From contig NC_065406.1 in assembly GCF_024362695.1 (NCBI RefSeq), forward strand, positions 8,370,001 to 8,434,000: DNA of 64,000 nucleotides. Reading direction: 5' to 3'. This DNA is from Pectinophora gossypiella (lineage: Eukaryota > Arthropoda > Insecta > Lepidoptera > Gelechiidae). Made by a program: the position numbers and the translations under genes. The notes under the pieces were generated by a model that worked only from the letters and a program-made list of their open reading frames with translations, ran no database searches and was not told the DNA's origin. Shown piece after piece: positions 12,301 to 23,400 of this stretch (its first letter is position 1; every line of letters starts with the position of its first letter).

Positions 12301-15300
12301 CTTGATTGTCGGTGAAGAGAATAATGTTTTTAATTTATAAATATTAACACATTGTTTCAAGATTTACAAAAGTACATTACTTTTAAGTTTGGACAGAAGA
12401 TTAATATGGGATGTGGTATAATTATAATAATGAAATATCGAATTTCGATGAAAATTTCCATTTTAATAAATATTAAAGTATGTGTGCGCCACTGAGTAAT
12501 TTAGGACAGTCCCTATTCTGTATTACATTTACTAGTGAAAATAAAGTTATAAAAAACGAGTAGGTTATCGTGAAAATATCTCAAATTTGTTTAACAACTG
12601 TCGTGACTAGTAATGTTTAATAATAATTTTGTACTTATGGTACTATTTGGACACCCGGTGACCTTATAATGGATTAATTTGGTAGATATCCATTGTATTT
12701 ATTGACGGTATTATAGAGTGAGTGTAGGTACCATCTTTTAGATTATAAGCACCAATTTGTAATAAAATCGTGAAACATGCTTTTTGTGTATATTTATTTG
12801 TAGTACCATTTTCAATATTTTAGTTAAACAGAGGTATGGTTGGAATATATCATATTGACTGTACATATTTATGAAAAAATTTTAAGCCACATAATAGTAG
12901 TTACATAGTTCTGTGCAATACTATAAATATTTGATTTGATTAATAGGTAAATCTAAACTCCACAGCTGTTGCAAAGTTGACTTAGAATACCCAATTATTT
13001 AGTATTTAAGACCAAAGACCACAGAGAACAAAATGCAAAACAGGCACTATAATGTAAGTATATAAATTAATATTACAAGATACATATAACGGGCATGAAA
13101 GCAATGACAGCTCTCATCTAGGTTAATTCCCTATGATTGAAGTGTTAAACAAATATAGTTAACTAAGTATATAAATGGGAATTTTGCAATCTTGAATGGC
13201 TGTTTTAAAATCTTACGCAGTTTGATGTGTTGTGTACTGATTTGAGTTATGTTACAGGTTTCCATTAGTATCAAATAGTAGATTTCCGCTCGCGGCTCCG
13301 TCCGTGTGGACTTCGGTTATAATAATATTGGTAATAAAATATATACTTAGGAATAAAGTAGCTTTCTACTGGTAAAATAATTTTCAAAATCTGTTCAATA
13401 GTTCCAGAGATTATCCCCTACAAACCTCTTTATAATTTTACCTAGTATACCTATATAGATTGACGAGCAACATTTCGGTCTAGCGACCTGTGAGTCTTGT
13501 TTTTCGGGGTTTCTCGAGTTATTGGCTGATTTAATTTGGATTAGGATTTTTTTGAAGCACACGATATTCGACGATCGAACTAATGAATCGAATCGAGTGA
13601 GAACAAAGGAGATAGTCGAGGAGGGATTGGAAAGTAGGTCCTTTACCCAGCATTGAGACAATATTGGCTAATCTAGAACTAGATCTACTAAGTGAATGTG
13701 TATAATACATCAACAATATTACTATTCTTAGAGAGAGACTAAATATGTCCTAATAATAAGTTGAACAAGGCATGAATCATTAGAATATACTGATTTTTTT
13801 TTTATTATTATGCTAGTTTTTCTATTAATTTTTATGCAAAAGGTGAGAGTATTATGTTGTTCATAAGAATACTGCAAATTTGTTAGGGATGGCATTTTCA
13901 TATATTGCTTTATCGGGAAACTGGAATGTGAATTCTTAACGATACCATGGAGTAACTATCATACTATATGGAGGATCCCCTCGCTATACCTCAAAAATAG
14001 CAGCTAAAAGGCGCTCAAATGAGCGCCGGTGACGAGCATGTGTACCAACTGTCACTGTGTTCATAATGATATGACACTTTATTTCCATAACTCCCGGCAA
14101 ACTTCTTGAGCATCGAGTGTCGTAGTGGGGGAAAGTTCGCGCACGTACACTTCCGTGCAAAAAAATGAACTTTTGATTATTTTCTTAATTTCATTAAAAA
14201 AAAAACAATTATTATAAATAAAACTAAACTTATATTATTATAGTTTATTAAGACTTATATTATTATATTTAAGAAAAAACTAATCGTCACGTAAGTATGA
14301 TATTCCTTCCATGAGGTGGAAACCAGCAATACCAGAGCTAGTGCTAGGTTTTGGATCTGTAGACATAGACCTCGTGCTAGTAACTAATTCTTAAACTTAA
14401 ACAAATGAGTAATAACAAAAAAAACGAACAAAAGAGTTTCACTGCACGCAAGTGTATTCGGGAGTCAAAGGGACGAAGACAACGTGCGCGGGGGAAGTAT
14501 CGACTGATCTACCAATAGCCGGTCGATGCGGGACTCACCCGCCCCCGCCCCCCGTACCGCACCACCAAAGAGATCTAAAATTCGGTTTTGCGCAGTCAAG
14601 GTCGATGCTCAAGAAGTTTGCCGGAACCTATAAGCTTATTCGGTTAGTGACATTCAGCTACTTTTAACTACTAAAATATAGCTCTGGTGGCGAGCATTGG
14701 TAGGTAATAAGTCCTAAACGTATGGAAGGGGCCAAGCATGATGATACTCATTCAATGATCTATGCTAGTATTTAGGTTATAATAATACCTATCGAAAGTT
14801 ATATTATACGACTTCTTTCCAAGTAAGTTTGTGTGCTATCATATATTATAATTATATAATTTACGGTATATTGAAAACTTATAGCGCTAAAATATATACC
14901 TAAGTTGACCGACCATTATATACCATAGTAGTTACATTAATAGGTAATTGACCACTACAGAGCATAAATGAGGGGAAGATTTTAAGTTCTAGCGCACTTC
15001 AGGTAACACAAATTAATATTTATTATGTACTTTACTATTTTTCAAGTGAAGAAGTTACTAAATCTTTATAAAATTTCAATCCAAGAAATAAGTGAATTGC
15101 AGAAATAATGAGGTATAAAAAGATGTATGGAATAAAATGAATAAGAAATATTACACAAAGTGGTTGGTTCAATGCAATTTTATAGTAATTTTCAAACATA
15201 ACAATTTTGGATACAACTTACAGAAGTAATAAATTGCTGTGAAACGTGACGATAAGAAAATAATGCATAACATAGAGAATTATGCGTAATACAATTACTG

Positions 15301-15470
15301 TTATAAATGAAATATTATGTACATGCATAAGAATTTCAAATCACATGTACTTACTATTTATATTTATTTACTTACTAGAAACATTTCTTATTTGGTTTTA
15401 ATTGTATTGCATCTTTGTGAGGTTGATTTATTGTTCTAATAATATTATTAATATTTCAGACTATGGATAA
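6378..15470 (+). CDS. RGG/Gly/Pro/Tyr-rich low-complexity protein (probable RNA-binding), snoRNA host gene
   Basis: Nine coding exons give about 376 aa: 6378-6481, 6669-6853, 6914-7039, 7131-7377, 10084-10188, 10384-10455, 10792-10923, 11240-11388 and 15460-15470 (TAA). Phases join at every junction. The N-terminal half is dense in RGG/GRGG motifs (MDGPRPPFRGGFRGGRGG at the start, then MRGRGGRGRGDFG, NDRGGRGGMGMRG), followed by PPG/GPP repeats. The C-terminal half is Tyr/Gly/Ser/Gln-rich (SGYQAPPP, GYGSGSGYGY, YNSYQQQQPQYNNSYDYG end). There is no RRM, KH or zinc finger, so binding would rest on RGG boxes and a prion-like tail. I do not recognise a named orthologue. The acceptor of exon 11240 (ATAAAAAG) lacks a pyrimidine tract and is the least certain boundary. 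Reading through the last donor at 11388 gives an alternative end (SYGKFGKY) at 11408. Confidence 0.8.
8770..8803. repeat. Perfect 15-bp inverted repeat with a 4-nt loop
   Basis: CGTCTTTTTTTAACG (8770-8784) and CGTTAAAAAAAGACG (8789-8803) are exact reverse complements around AGGA. Either strand could fold into a tight hairpin. It lies inside an intron of the RGG gene. Function unknown. Confidence 0.8.
9027..9367 (-). repeat. SINE-like repeat family A, near-complete diverged copy
   Basis: Reverse orientation relative to the copy at 39860-40262. It carries the poly-T (tail) end with AAGGGCAAGGCAAAGGGAAC, the CTCCTACTCCGAACCCC block, the AACACCACTTCGTATT block and the head (CCCGTTCCCGTTTCCACC). 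It is diverged and contains small deletions, so it is an older insertion. Confidence 0.8.
9461..9520 (-). repeat. SINE-like repeat family A, 3' end fragment
   Basis: About 60 bp matching only the tail end (GGTTTTCCCCGAAGGGTAAG and AACTATGCCCATACAGCC), typical of a 5'-truncated retroposon. It lies about 100 bp from the older copy in the same intron. Confidence 0.7.
10236..10316 (+). ncRNA. Intronic C/D-box snoRNA candidate 1
   Basis: Box C ATGATGA at 10243-10249, a D'-like CTGA at 10277-10280 and box D CTGA at 10307-10310 give a C-to-D length of 68 nt. Short AT-rich flanks (ATTATT/AATTAAT) could form the terminal stem. It sits in the intron between exons 10084-10188 and 10384-10455, about 70 nt upstream of the acceptor, a usual position for intron-processed snoRNAs. 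The segment before D' (GATAGGAATGTGCCGT) nearly matches candidates 2 and 3. I could not assign an rRNA target. Confidence 0.7.
10652..10728 (+). ncRNA. Intronic C/D-box snoRNA candidate 2
   Basis: Box C ATGATGA at 10658-10664, D' CTGA at 10690-10693 and box D CTGA at 10719-10722. Flanking AAAA and TTTTT runs can pair as a terminal stem. It lies in the next intron, about 65 nt before the acceptor of exon 10792. It is nearly identical to candidate 3 over the whole C-to-D interval, including the D'-guide region ATAGGAATTGCCGT and the box-D guide AACTTGAAGA. Confidence 0.75.
11097..11173 (+). ncRNA. Intronic C/D-box snoRNA candidate 3 (paralogue of candidate 2)
   Basis: Box C ATGATGA at 11103-11109, D' CTGA at 11135-11138 and box D CTGA at 11164-11167. 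It differs from candidate 2 at only a few positions while the flanking intron sequence is unrelated, so the conserved unit is the snoRNA itself. It lies in the intron before exon 11240, with box D about 70 nt upstream of the proposed acceptor, the same spacing as in the other two introns. Confidence 0.75.
11389..15459. other. Terminal 4-kb intron of the RGG gene
   Basis: AT-rich and mostly featureless. At 13283-13450 is a repeat remnant (GCTCGCGGCTCCGTCCGTG, then the GTAGCTTTCTACTGGT and TTATCCCCTACAAACCTCTT blocks) of a type common in Lepidoptera. At about 14450-14620 is an unexplained GC-rich island. No other gene is seen. Confidence 0.55.
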
Positions 15471-15608
15471 TATGAGTGATAAGACACTTTTGGTGTAGAG
15501 AAACATTTGGCAATCACCTTACTGAGTCTGAGTTCCTGGTACGCTGGAATGGATAAAGAGGTATGTTTGTTTTAATATATTCGCAATTATTCGGGCTTAG
15601 AAACACAT

Positions 15609-15890
15609 AATCATCAGCCCATTAACGTCCCCACTGCTGGGGCACGGGCCTTTCCTATGGATGGATAAGGAGATCGGGCCTTAAACCATCACGCGGGCCC
15701 AGTGCGGATTGATGGTTATTAACGACTGCTAATACAGCCGGGACCAACGGCTTAACGTGCCTTCCGAAGCACGGAGCTAGAGATGAAAACTTTTTTTTGT
15801 GGTCACCCATCTTATGACCGGCCTTTGCGAAAGCTGCTTAACTTCAACAATCGCAGACAGAGCGCGTTTACCGCTGCGCCACCGAGCTCC
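15609..15890 (-). mobile_element. SINE with tRNA-like head and a 5S-rRNA-like segment
   Basis: Read on the minus strand from 15890, it starts GGAGCTCGGTGGCGCAGCGG, a canonical tRNA A box (TGGCGCAGCGG). A segment resembling the internal control region of 5S rRNA follows: GAAGTTAAGCAGC, then CCGGTCATAAGATGGGTGAC. Next come GTGCTTCGGAAGGCACGTTA and GCCGTTGGTCCCGGCTG, blocks shared with the other SINEs here, and the tail CCCAGCAGTGGGGACGTTAA. The tRNA-plus-5S reading is inferred from eye alignment. Confidence 0.7.
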
Positions 15891-16821
15891 TAGCTCTTAG
15901 CGGGTCACTTTTTACGGCGATACATAAACGTTATAGGCTAATCGCAAAAGAAGCCGTGTGTAAAGATACTCTTCCTGTTATTTTAGAGCGTTTTGCTCTA
16001 GATTGAAAATAATATTGCGATACTGCACCGCCACGGTAAAACTTAAACCGTAGTACTAAGTCGAATTCAGTATTGTACCAAGATTTTAGTTTTTATAAAA
16101 TAAAACAAAAATATTTATTCAAAAGACACTGTATAACAATGCTTATTACACTGCAAAAATCAATTACACTGCAATTATCATAAATGTAGAGTCCCTTTTA
16201 AATGCAAGAATTTGCCTTCCAATGCTCTATAACATTTTTTATTTTTACAGATTCAGCGTTCGGGCCGTTTGGCAGAGAAAAAATAGTTTTAAATAAAAGA
16301 CAACAATATTTCTTGTTTTTTATTTTAACCATGGGGTTTTGTCCACTTCGTCACGCACTAGGCCGACATACGATTATATGGGCAATAGGCCGATCACCCA
16401 TTCGCACATTTAATGACCATAGTGCTTTGGATTATAAAATGACTAGTTGTTAAAGTTTGATTAAAATATGACATTGTCAGAACAGTACTTACATAATCAT
16501 CACGACTCTTGCGCAATTAAGTAGTTGCTTAAAAGGCTTCTATTCTATCATGGTATAATGAAAACCAGCCGGTTCTGCATGACAACCGCGCGGCGCGAAT
16601 TATATTGAGGGCATTGACCAATAAACGATACGAATGCTATCTACGTAGATGGGACATCACAACACCGACATCACACGGCTATTGGTCGAAGGCCTCGATG
16701 TAGTGCGCGCGGCGCGGTTACCGTGCAGAGGAACAGAGGCTACTGGTGTTTTTATATTCCTGTCCTGCTGTTCTCCACAATCTGTATTACCTCAGAAGCA
16801 TACTTTTCTTAACCAGATATT

Positions 16822-16968
16822 GGTGCTAATTCCTGTAAACACCATCTAATCTTATTTTTAAGTTTATGCTTGTCGATTTACCCGTCCCTTTCCTATTCGG
16901 CGGATAAGAAAATGACAGGTATAACTTAAAAAAAAGTAAAATTAGGTGTCTGCAGGAAATAGGGTCAT
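16822..16968. mobile_element. MITE with ~60-bp inverted arms (family with 30958-31265)
   Basis: Left arm GGTGCTAATTCCTGTAAACA, CATCTAATCTTATTTTTAAG; right arm AACTTAAAAAAAAGTAAAAT, TAGGTGTCTGCAGGAA, its reverse complement. The centre holds CCGTCCCTTTCCTATTCGGC. The same arms occur at 30958-31265 around a longer centre. Confidence 0.75.
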
Positions 16969-17493
16969 TAGTTCTCAACCTACCTATAGTACCTAATTAT
17001 ATAAATAATATAACCAGTGAAGGACTTTCTAGGCTACGTTCCTCAAAAAACAATGGCACTGTACCGATTTTTCTTAGTTTAACCTCATTTCATGAATAAG
17101 ACATGCATCTTTTGTATCAACGATGAGATGACCCATTTTATTACTCCACCCATCTATATGGTCGTAAGGCCCAGTCCTTTTAAAATCCAAATCCCATTGT
17201 TTAACTATTGTGTCTGGAAATCCGGGCCTGACGAGGATATTATTTTTGGTGGCAGCCTTAGAAAGTCCCTCGTTAACTCATTGTTATCTAAGGTAGTGGA
17301 AATTGCCTACCCCAATGGGGATAGTCACGAGCTCATCTTGTTGAAAGCAAAGAGTAGTTATATGCTGAAAGCAATAATCGACAACTTTATAGTACTGGAG
17401 TTGTTTACATAGTGTACATTTCTTGTTTGGGAACATTCAAAGGTGTTTTAAAATAAAAAATACCATATTTGTTTTTAGCCTATATTAAACATA

Positions 17494-18964
17494 TTACGCC
17501 GTCGCCTCAGGGAGGGTAGTGATAATGTCAGAGTCGCCAGGGTCTGTGATAGCCAGGGTGCATACTCTGTAGTACTTTCCGCAGGCAGTACCCAGCTCAA
17601 TGTTGTTGCCGCTGTAGTGGTGGACTCCAGTCTTGGCCAGGAGAGCGTAGTATTCAATCTCAGATTTCCTGAAGACGGTTATTAGTTTTATTAAATAAGC
17701 AAAAATGTAACCTATAACGATAAATTACCATAAAAATTCACCAATTAGATTTTCTTAGGTGCTTGATGTTATCAAACAAGATTTTTAGTAAAGAATCTTG
17801 CATTTCTTCTACAGACCATCTCACACATAACAGGCAGAGTAACAAGTCCCCAAAAGTCAACTTGCAGCCGTGATATCATTTAAGTATTTCGATAAATGTG
17901 TTGAATTATATTGTGATAGGTTACAAACTTATTAACCAGTAGATAATCCATCATATTTATAGAGGACATAATGCTGTTGATTCTGGTGGACAAAACTTTA
18001 ATTTTATTTTAGTCACATATCTCTAAAAACTGTGTTGTCCTTCACTTATGAGGTAACAGAGATAGTTTTAAAACTTGTCAAATTATATTGGTATCGACCA
18101 GAATCGGCATCAATACCTACTTGTACATGTCGGGACACTAAACCTACTCCAACAGAAATTTGAAAAGTGTTACATCTATTTATACAAAATAACATTTCTT
18201 ACCTGCCAAAGTTCAGCAAATGGGCTCAAGACTACTCCATAGGTTTCCCTTAGAGCATGTGAAACAGTAAAATTCTATTTAAATTTATAATATTGATCAT
18301 GTGAGTAGATAGGTACTCCAGCTTGCCATGATAATTCATGATTTATTGCAAGAGTCGAGTAATTAATACATTTTAAAAATAAATGTTATTTGTATAGAAT
18401 GCAATTTTACTGAATCACATAGGGGAATCCATACTTCTTTGTCCTAAGACTCCATATGCTTCCCTTCGACAAATAAATTGGGAAACTCTACTTCTCAGTA
18501 GTCTCACCTTAGAGGCGGAGCATTCTTGGCGATGATGACCAGCTTAGCCTTGCCTTGGCGAAGCGTCTTCAGCGTCTGCTTGTAGCCGAGGCAGTATTTG
18601 CCAGACTTCATAACAAGCGCCAGGCGCGAATTGATAGACTCGATGGTCTTTTTCTGAAAATCGACAATAACCACGATTGAGCAATCTAAACACAGCAGTT
18701 GGTTTGGTATAAGTCAATTTATGGTTTACTATAACCGTACTACGAAGTAAAATCCAAAATGATATAACCTTAAAATCAAGATGTATGGTACCTTCTCAAC
18801 CCCGCTTGTTATGGAACTAGCGAGCCTATCGAGTAACAATTAATATTGGACTTTTATTTCGGAAGTTATTCCATATAATTAGACTGAATAACTATGCCAA
18901 AAGTCCATTTGATTTCTAAAAACGAACACGTGTTCCAACTCACCTGTTTCTTGGCGGCAACCAT
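17494..18964 (-). CDS. RpL30: 60S ribosomal protein L30
   Basis: 113 aa in three coding exons (18944-18964, 18508-18653, 17494-17668), with phases joining and GT/AG borders. Part of the large ribosomal subunit (L7Ae/L30e fold, which binds kink-turn RNA). The protein starts MVAAKKQ, then KKTIESINSRLALVMKSGKY, GYKQTLKTLRQGKAKLVIIA, KNAPPLRKSEIEYYALLAKT, HHYSGNNIELGTACGKYYRV and ends DSDIITTLPEATA. Full family length and no breaks. A non-coding exon probably lies upstream (19095-19127), joined to an acceptor CGTTTTAG at about 18999. L30 in other eukaryotes can autoregulate its own pre-mRNA; nothing here shows that directly. Confidence 0.97.
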
Positions 18965-19094
18965 TGTGATATAGTGTGTCTTCTCACAGAGTAAACTCTA
19001 AAACGAAATGATAATAATCGTTAGCACGAATATGAGAAGAAATTAAAGATTTGAGAGCAAATAATTAATAAAATGCTAGTCAGAGCGCACAAAC

Positions 19095-19127
19095 CTGGCA
19101 GCCGAAACGCGTACACAGATAAGAAAG
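19095..19127 (-). promoter_or_regulatory. RpL30: Putative TOP start and 5' UTR exon of RpL30
   Basis: On the minus strand, CTTTCTTATCTGTG (from about 19127) looks like a 5' terminal oligopyrimidine start. It is followed by CGGCTGCCAG|GTTTGT, a donor at 19094/19093. The matching acceptor (CGTTTTAG) lies just before AGTTTACTCTGTGAG and the start codon. TOP starts are standard for ribosomal-protein genes; the exact start is inferred. Confidence 0.55.
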
Positions 19128-19411
19128 AAAAATTTGAAGTAGACTAACAGTGTTGCTAATTTCCCTAGATGGTTTCCCTATTTAAAATTATACAAAAATA
19201 CACTGATTTTTTTATGGAATCACAAAACATGCCAATGACGCCAACCCATATTTTTAGATAAAAACTTTGGCGATAGCACTGGGCGATAGTGTAAGTATAA
19301 AAAATCATGTCATGTCAATCATGTTTGTTAACCAATTCGTAATTTTACCACATAAAGTCATCTAAATTTACATTGGCAACACACATTATAATGGCAAATG
19401 GCACTTTTTAA

Positions 19412-19808
19412 GGCTTTTTGGCGGGAAACGGGAACGGGACAGTTGCTTTCTTCATTGAATAATCTAAATAATTAATACGAAGTGGTGTTTTGTGGTTAAT
19501 GATCGCATTAAGTTAGTTGGAAGACATTCGCGAGTGTTATTATATCGGAGTACTCAATAAAGAAAGTGTATCTGTCTGTTTTCGCTTCGTGCCAAGAAAC
19601 CGCTTCATAACTCGAAAGTTTATGCGGACTTTTGAGTTAATTCGTTTGGGGTTCGGAGTAGGAGTCTACTCCGAGGGTGGGGGGCTTAGGTTTCATCATC
19701 ATCACCTTTCATAATTTAATTAATCATTAAGAAAGAAAATACGTAAGACATGGCTATATGGGCATAGTTCCCTTTGCCTTACCCTTCGGGGAAAACCAAA
19801 AAAAAAAG
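19412..19808 (+). mobile_element. SINE-like repeat family A, full-length copy
   Basis: Head GGCTTTTTGGCGGGAAACGG, middle ATACGAAGTGGTGTTTTGTG and GTAGGAGTCTACTCCGAGGG, tail CCTTACCCTTCGGGGAAAAC ending in an A-run. Nearly identical to 39860-40262. No clear target-site duplication is visible for this copy. Confidence 0.8.
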
Positions 19809-20425
19809 AGGCTATACTACACGCTCAATATAGATCAGTATCCTCATGGTCATCCGGGACATCCCAATAATGAGGTACTTTCCTTCTAGAGTATGTTCCC
19901 CAAAAATAATATAGGTGGCACTTTCGAGATTTAACGTGATAATTATCTATTTTTCAGGTTTGTATACAAAGCGATCTAGATTGATTGATTGATGAATGCG
20001 ATGTTGCCATATATTAATTGTTTTTTTTTGTTACGTTACATACCATTACTACCTACACCTACTTAAGTTAATATGTAGGTAAGTTCAATTGTAAGTTCAA
20101 GGACCAAGTATACTTGGTCTTTGAGGTAAGTTAAATCATGGAAAAAAGAATGTCAGTCACGCACGTCATTTTGTAAACGTCAAACGTCATCATCCATCTG
20201 TCAGTCATAGTCTTCGTCAACAACTTCGACGAGTTTTTTTTTTACTTAGCCAGTGAATTACCCTGAGGCTGAGGAATTACCACTGCAGTTGCTTGACTAC
20301 CTATTTAATTAAAGTTTTCAGTTGCTAATGAAAGGACAGTGAAAATAGCTACTTTAATTTTTTTTTGTAATCTTGTTACTCGTTCAATATTTTCTTATTT
20401 GTTAAGGTTACCAAATATTTGAATT

Positions 20426-23400
20426 ATGTCGTCAAAAGTACAGAAAAAGTCCAAAAGTTCAGAACCTTCGGCTCTTGGAAAACTGTATTTGGTGGCTTAC
20501 AATAGTATACAAACTTTAGGGTAAGTATTATAATACATATTTCAAATTACAGACTTGTAACAGTTATAACCTGTTGAAATTAAATCACACTGGTCTAAAG
20601 GTCGTTGCTACATTCTTACACTATTTAAATTGTATATTTCTAGGTGGAGTTACTTATTATGGCAATCATTAACTCACTTCTTAAACCGAGGCACTTTAGA
20701 CACATTTTGGGAAGAAATTAAGTGGACAGTTATAATATTCCAGAATGCTGCTATATTGGAGGTAAATATTCTTTGTGATTATTTCTTTTCCTAGTCTTGA
20801 TCTTCCAATCAGTCAGTGTTATTTTCGAAATATACCTTCTTTATCTATTTTAATATACATTTTATCAATATTATCTACACATATTAGGCAGTTTGCAAAT
20901 TATTGGTAATGTTGATATTACTTTTCTCTGCCTTATCTGAATCACTATCATTATTGCTATTTTAGAGAAATAATGCAGTAAATAGTGATATCAAATATAT
21001 ATTATGGACTAGGTACTGCAAATTTTAGGTAAAATATGCTACCAAATTTCTGACTTATAATCAGTATTAAATAGTAAAATTTTAAGTTTTATGTAAACCG
21101 AATAGAAACAGTATTATATTACACTGTTTACATAAATTTTTCATATGGTTCTTGGTTGAATGTAGGAAAACATTACTGAAGCTTATTTAAATAATGCATT
21201 GTATTCAAATTGTTTTAAAAAGTCAGTTTCACTTCTTATGTACCTACATCCATACAAATGAGAACCTTGGCCACACTCAAAACTACAAAAATAATTTAGA
21301 GATAAAAATAGGTATTTTAATGTTTTTGAGGATGGGGGGGACTATCAGGAATTAAAAAAATATATAGGGAAAATATCATTTTAAATTGTAGTATATTATC
21401 CAAATCTAGGTTGCCAGTTAGACTCCTCACCGGGAAATGTATTCTATGTGTGTATGTGTGTTCTTTTTTGTAAATTACAAACTTCATACTTCAATTTAAC
21501 TAAGAAGTATTTAGTACTAGAAAATATGTCATTTAAACAGTTAAAAGTTTAAAGTCATTTAATAAAGAGTATAACTTATCTAGGCTAACTTCTAAGTAGC
21601 TTAAGTTGGTTGGTTAAAAACTTTGTTAAATGTTCTGTTGTAAGCTGTTGGTTATCATATAAGTAAATAATTGATTAATAGGTAGGTAATTGAAATATTA
21701 AAATGTTATTTAATTATATAAGTAACAGATGTGTTTTATTATTTATGCATACAGCGGCCAATTCACACATGCGAAATGTCTTAATTGGCACTACCATTAT
21801 AGACGGCGATATGGCTCACCTATCACGTTGGTCTAACAGAAATCTCGTTGAGGTGTGGGTACTTGCGATGTAGGTATCTTTTTTACTACCCCAATTGGGA
21901 TATAGTCGTGAGCTTATCATGTCTCAAAGTGTTTATGGAGATACGCTTCTTAATATTATTTTTTAATTGAGATTTAAATATTTAGAAAAAAGTTACGCGT
22001 AGGTAGGCAAGTAGGTTACGTAATTTAACGTACGTAATATACCTACAAACCACACAGTCATGCGCGATGAGATATACCTACCGCTAAACTTCAAGCACCC
22101 TGCTTCTCTGTGAACAGAGAACCCCAAGTCTTTAAGAATAATTATTCCTTATTCTATGGAATAAGCTCCAAGGCTCCATAAACGGACCCTAATATCTGAT
22201 ACTTTAAATATGCCGCGTCACCACGTGTCCAGAGACGCTGAGGGAAGAGACTTGCATTATTTAATGTCCCTACGACGTCTGTGGGGCAGTGGTTGAGCGT
22301 TGAACTCACGATCCGGAGGTCCCGTGTTCGAATCCCGGTGGGGACATATCACAAAAATCACTTTGTGATTCCTAATTTTGCTTAGGACATTACAGCCTGA
22401 TCACCTGATTGTCCGAAAGTAAGGCCGTGCTTCGGATTAAGCCATTGTTCCCGGTTACTACTTACTGATGTTAGTAAGTAGTAGGTATTATGCGCCATGT
22501 CAGGGGCCTTTGGCGGCACAATAATAGCCCTGCTGATGTCAGTGTCGACGATGTTGGTAATCCACATCAAAGTAAGTATAATATGAATGTTCCTTAAAGA
22601 TTTTTGTTATTGTAGGTGGTACATGCGGCGATTGGTCTAGTGCCGTCGGGCGTGATGGTGGTGTTGATGCAAGTGTACTCGCGAGTGTTCCTTGTATGTG
22701 GGGCACTGCTGGCCACACACGGCGCCACCGTGAGCCCTGGACTCCCGCTCTGCATCCTTGCGTGGTCTATCACTGAAATTGTACGATACGCCTACTATGC
22801 CCTCAATCTGCTCAACGCCGTGCCACAGCCTTTACTATTCTTCAGGTAAGTGTTTCGGCTAGTTTCTGAATTGGGTTTAATTATAAAACCAATTTTCTCG
22901 GTTTTGGGTAATACCTTCTCACGTTAATTGGGGTAGTTTCCTAGGTCAAAGATAAATTATGAAATTCTGATTACAAAATAAAGACAAATCTAAAGGTGAC
23001 AAAAACTGTTTTCTTTTTTCTATTTACTTAATAAAGAAAAATGTACGTTGTCACGTTTTTCTATGACGTCAGAGGTTGCCTTTTCATACAAATTCCATAG
23101 TAATTTTGTGTTTTGACGTTTAGCAAAAAGTAACTGATTTGACTAGTTGGAAACTAGCCTATTACTCACGCACGCATTGCCGTGGAGTACGCACCAGTAT
23201 AGCGTGCGTGAATCATCCTTTATTGACCCCTGGCTGGAGAGGTGTTATAAGGCTCATCCCTTTGTCTCTGTCTGCGCTATCGTAGCTCCAGAACGGATAG
23301 TCCGATTTGGTTACGATTTTTCCTTCAATCAATGAGAAGAACTCTTTACAGACCATAAAGGCAAAGAGTTCTTTTATGCGTGGAACTCGATACTCGATTC

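Larger units (their letters stand above)
15471..17493. other. Spacer between RGG-gene and RpL30 stop codons
   Basis: It contains the RGG 3' UTR (possibly with another splice donor at GAGGTATGT near 15559), a reverse-oriented SINE (15609-15890), a MITE (16822-16968) and a short LINE/SINE-derived piece near 17300-17340 (ACCCCAATGGGGATAGTC). A candidate AATAAA lies near 16098. No gene is seen. Confidence 0.55.
18965..20425. other. Divergent spacer between RpL30 and HACD
   Basis: It contains the RpL30 5' UTR and promoter, a copy of SINE-like family A (19412-19808), a 16-bp perfect palindrome ACCAAGTATACTTGGT (about 20103-20118) and the HACD upstream region with repeated ACGTCA-type words (20155-20230). 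No coding sequence. Confidence 0.55.

Noticed and set aside
17092..17412. 106-residue ORF
   Set aside because: Part of it is a translated repeat (CCCCAATGGGGATAGTC), and there is no family resemblance or splice context.
17672..18507. snoRNA in an RpL30 intron
   Set aside because: Ribosomal-protein introns often host snoRNAs, but I found no paired RTGATGA and CTGA boxes at suitable spacing on the minus strand.
20103..20118. 16-bp perfect palindrome ACCAAGTATACTTGGT near the HACD promoter
   Set aside because: Short palindromes of this size occur by chance in AT-rich DNA, and nothing links it to a known binding site.
22268..22350. Possible tRNA gene (and similar ones at 24.96, 33.95, 34.45, 34.55, 43.2 and 59.7 kb)
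   Set aside because: A and B boxes are present but acceptor stems do not pair, and the sequence runs on into shared SINE bodies.
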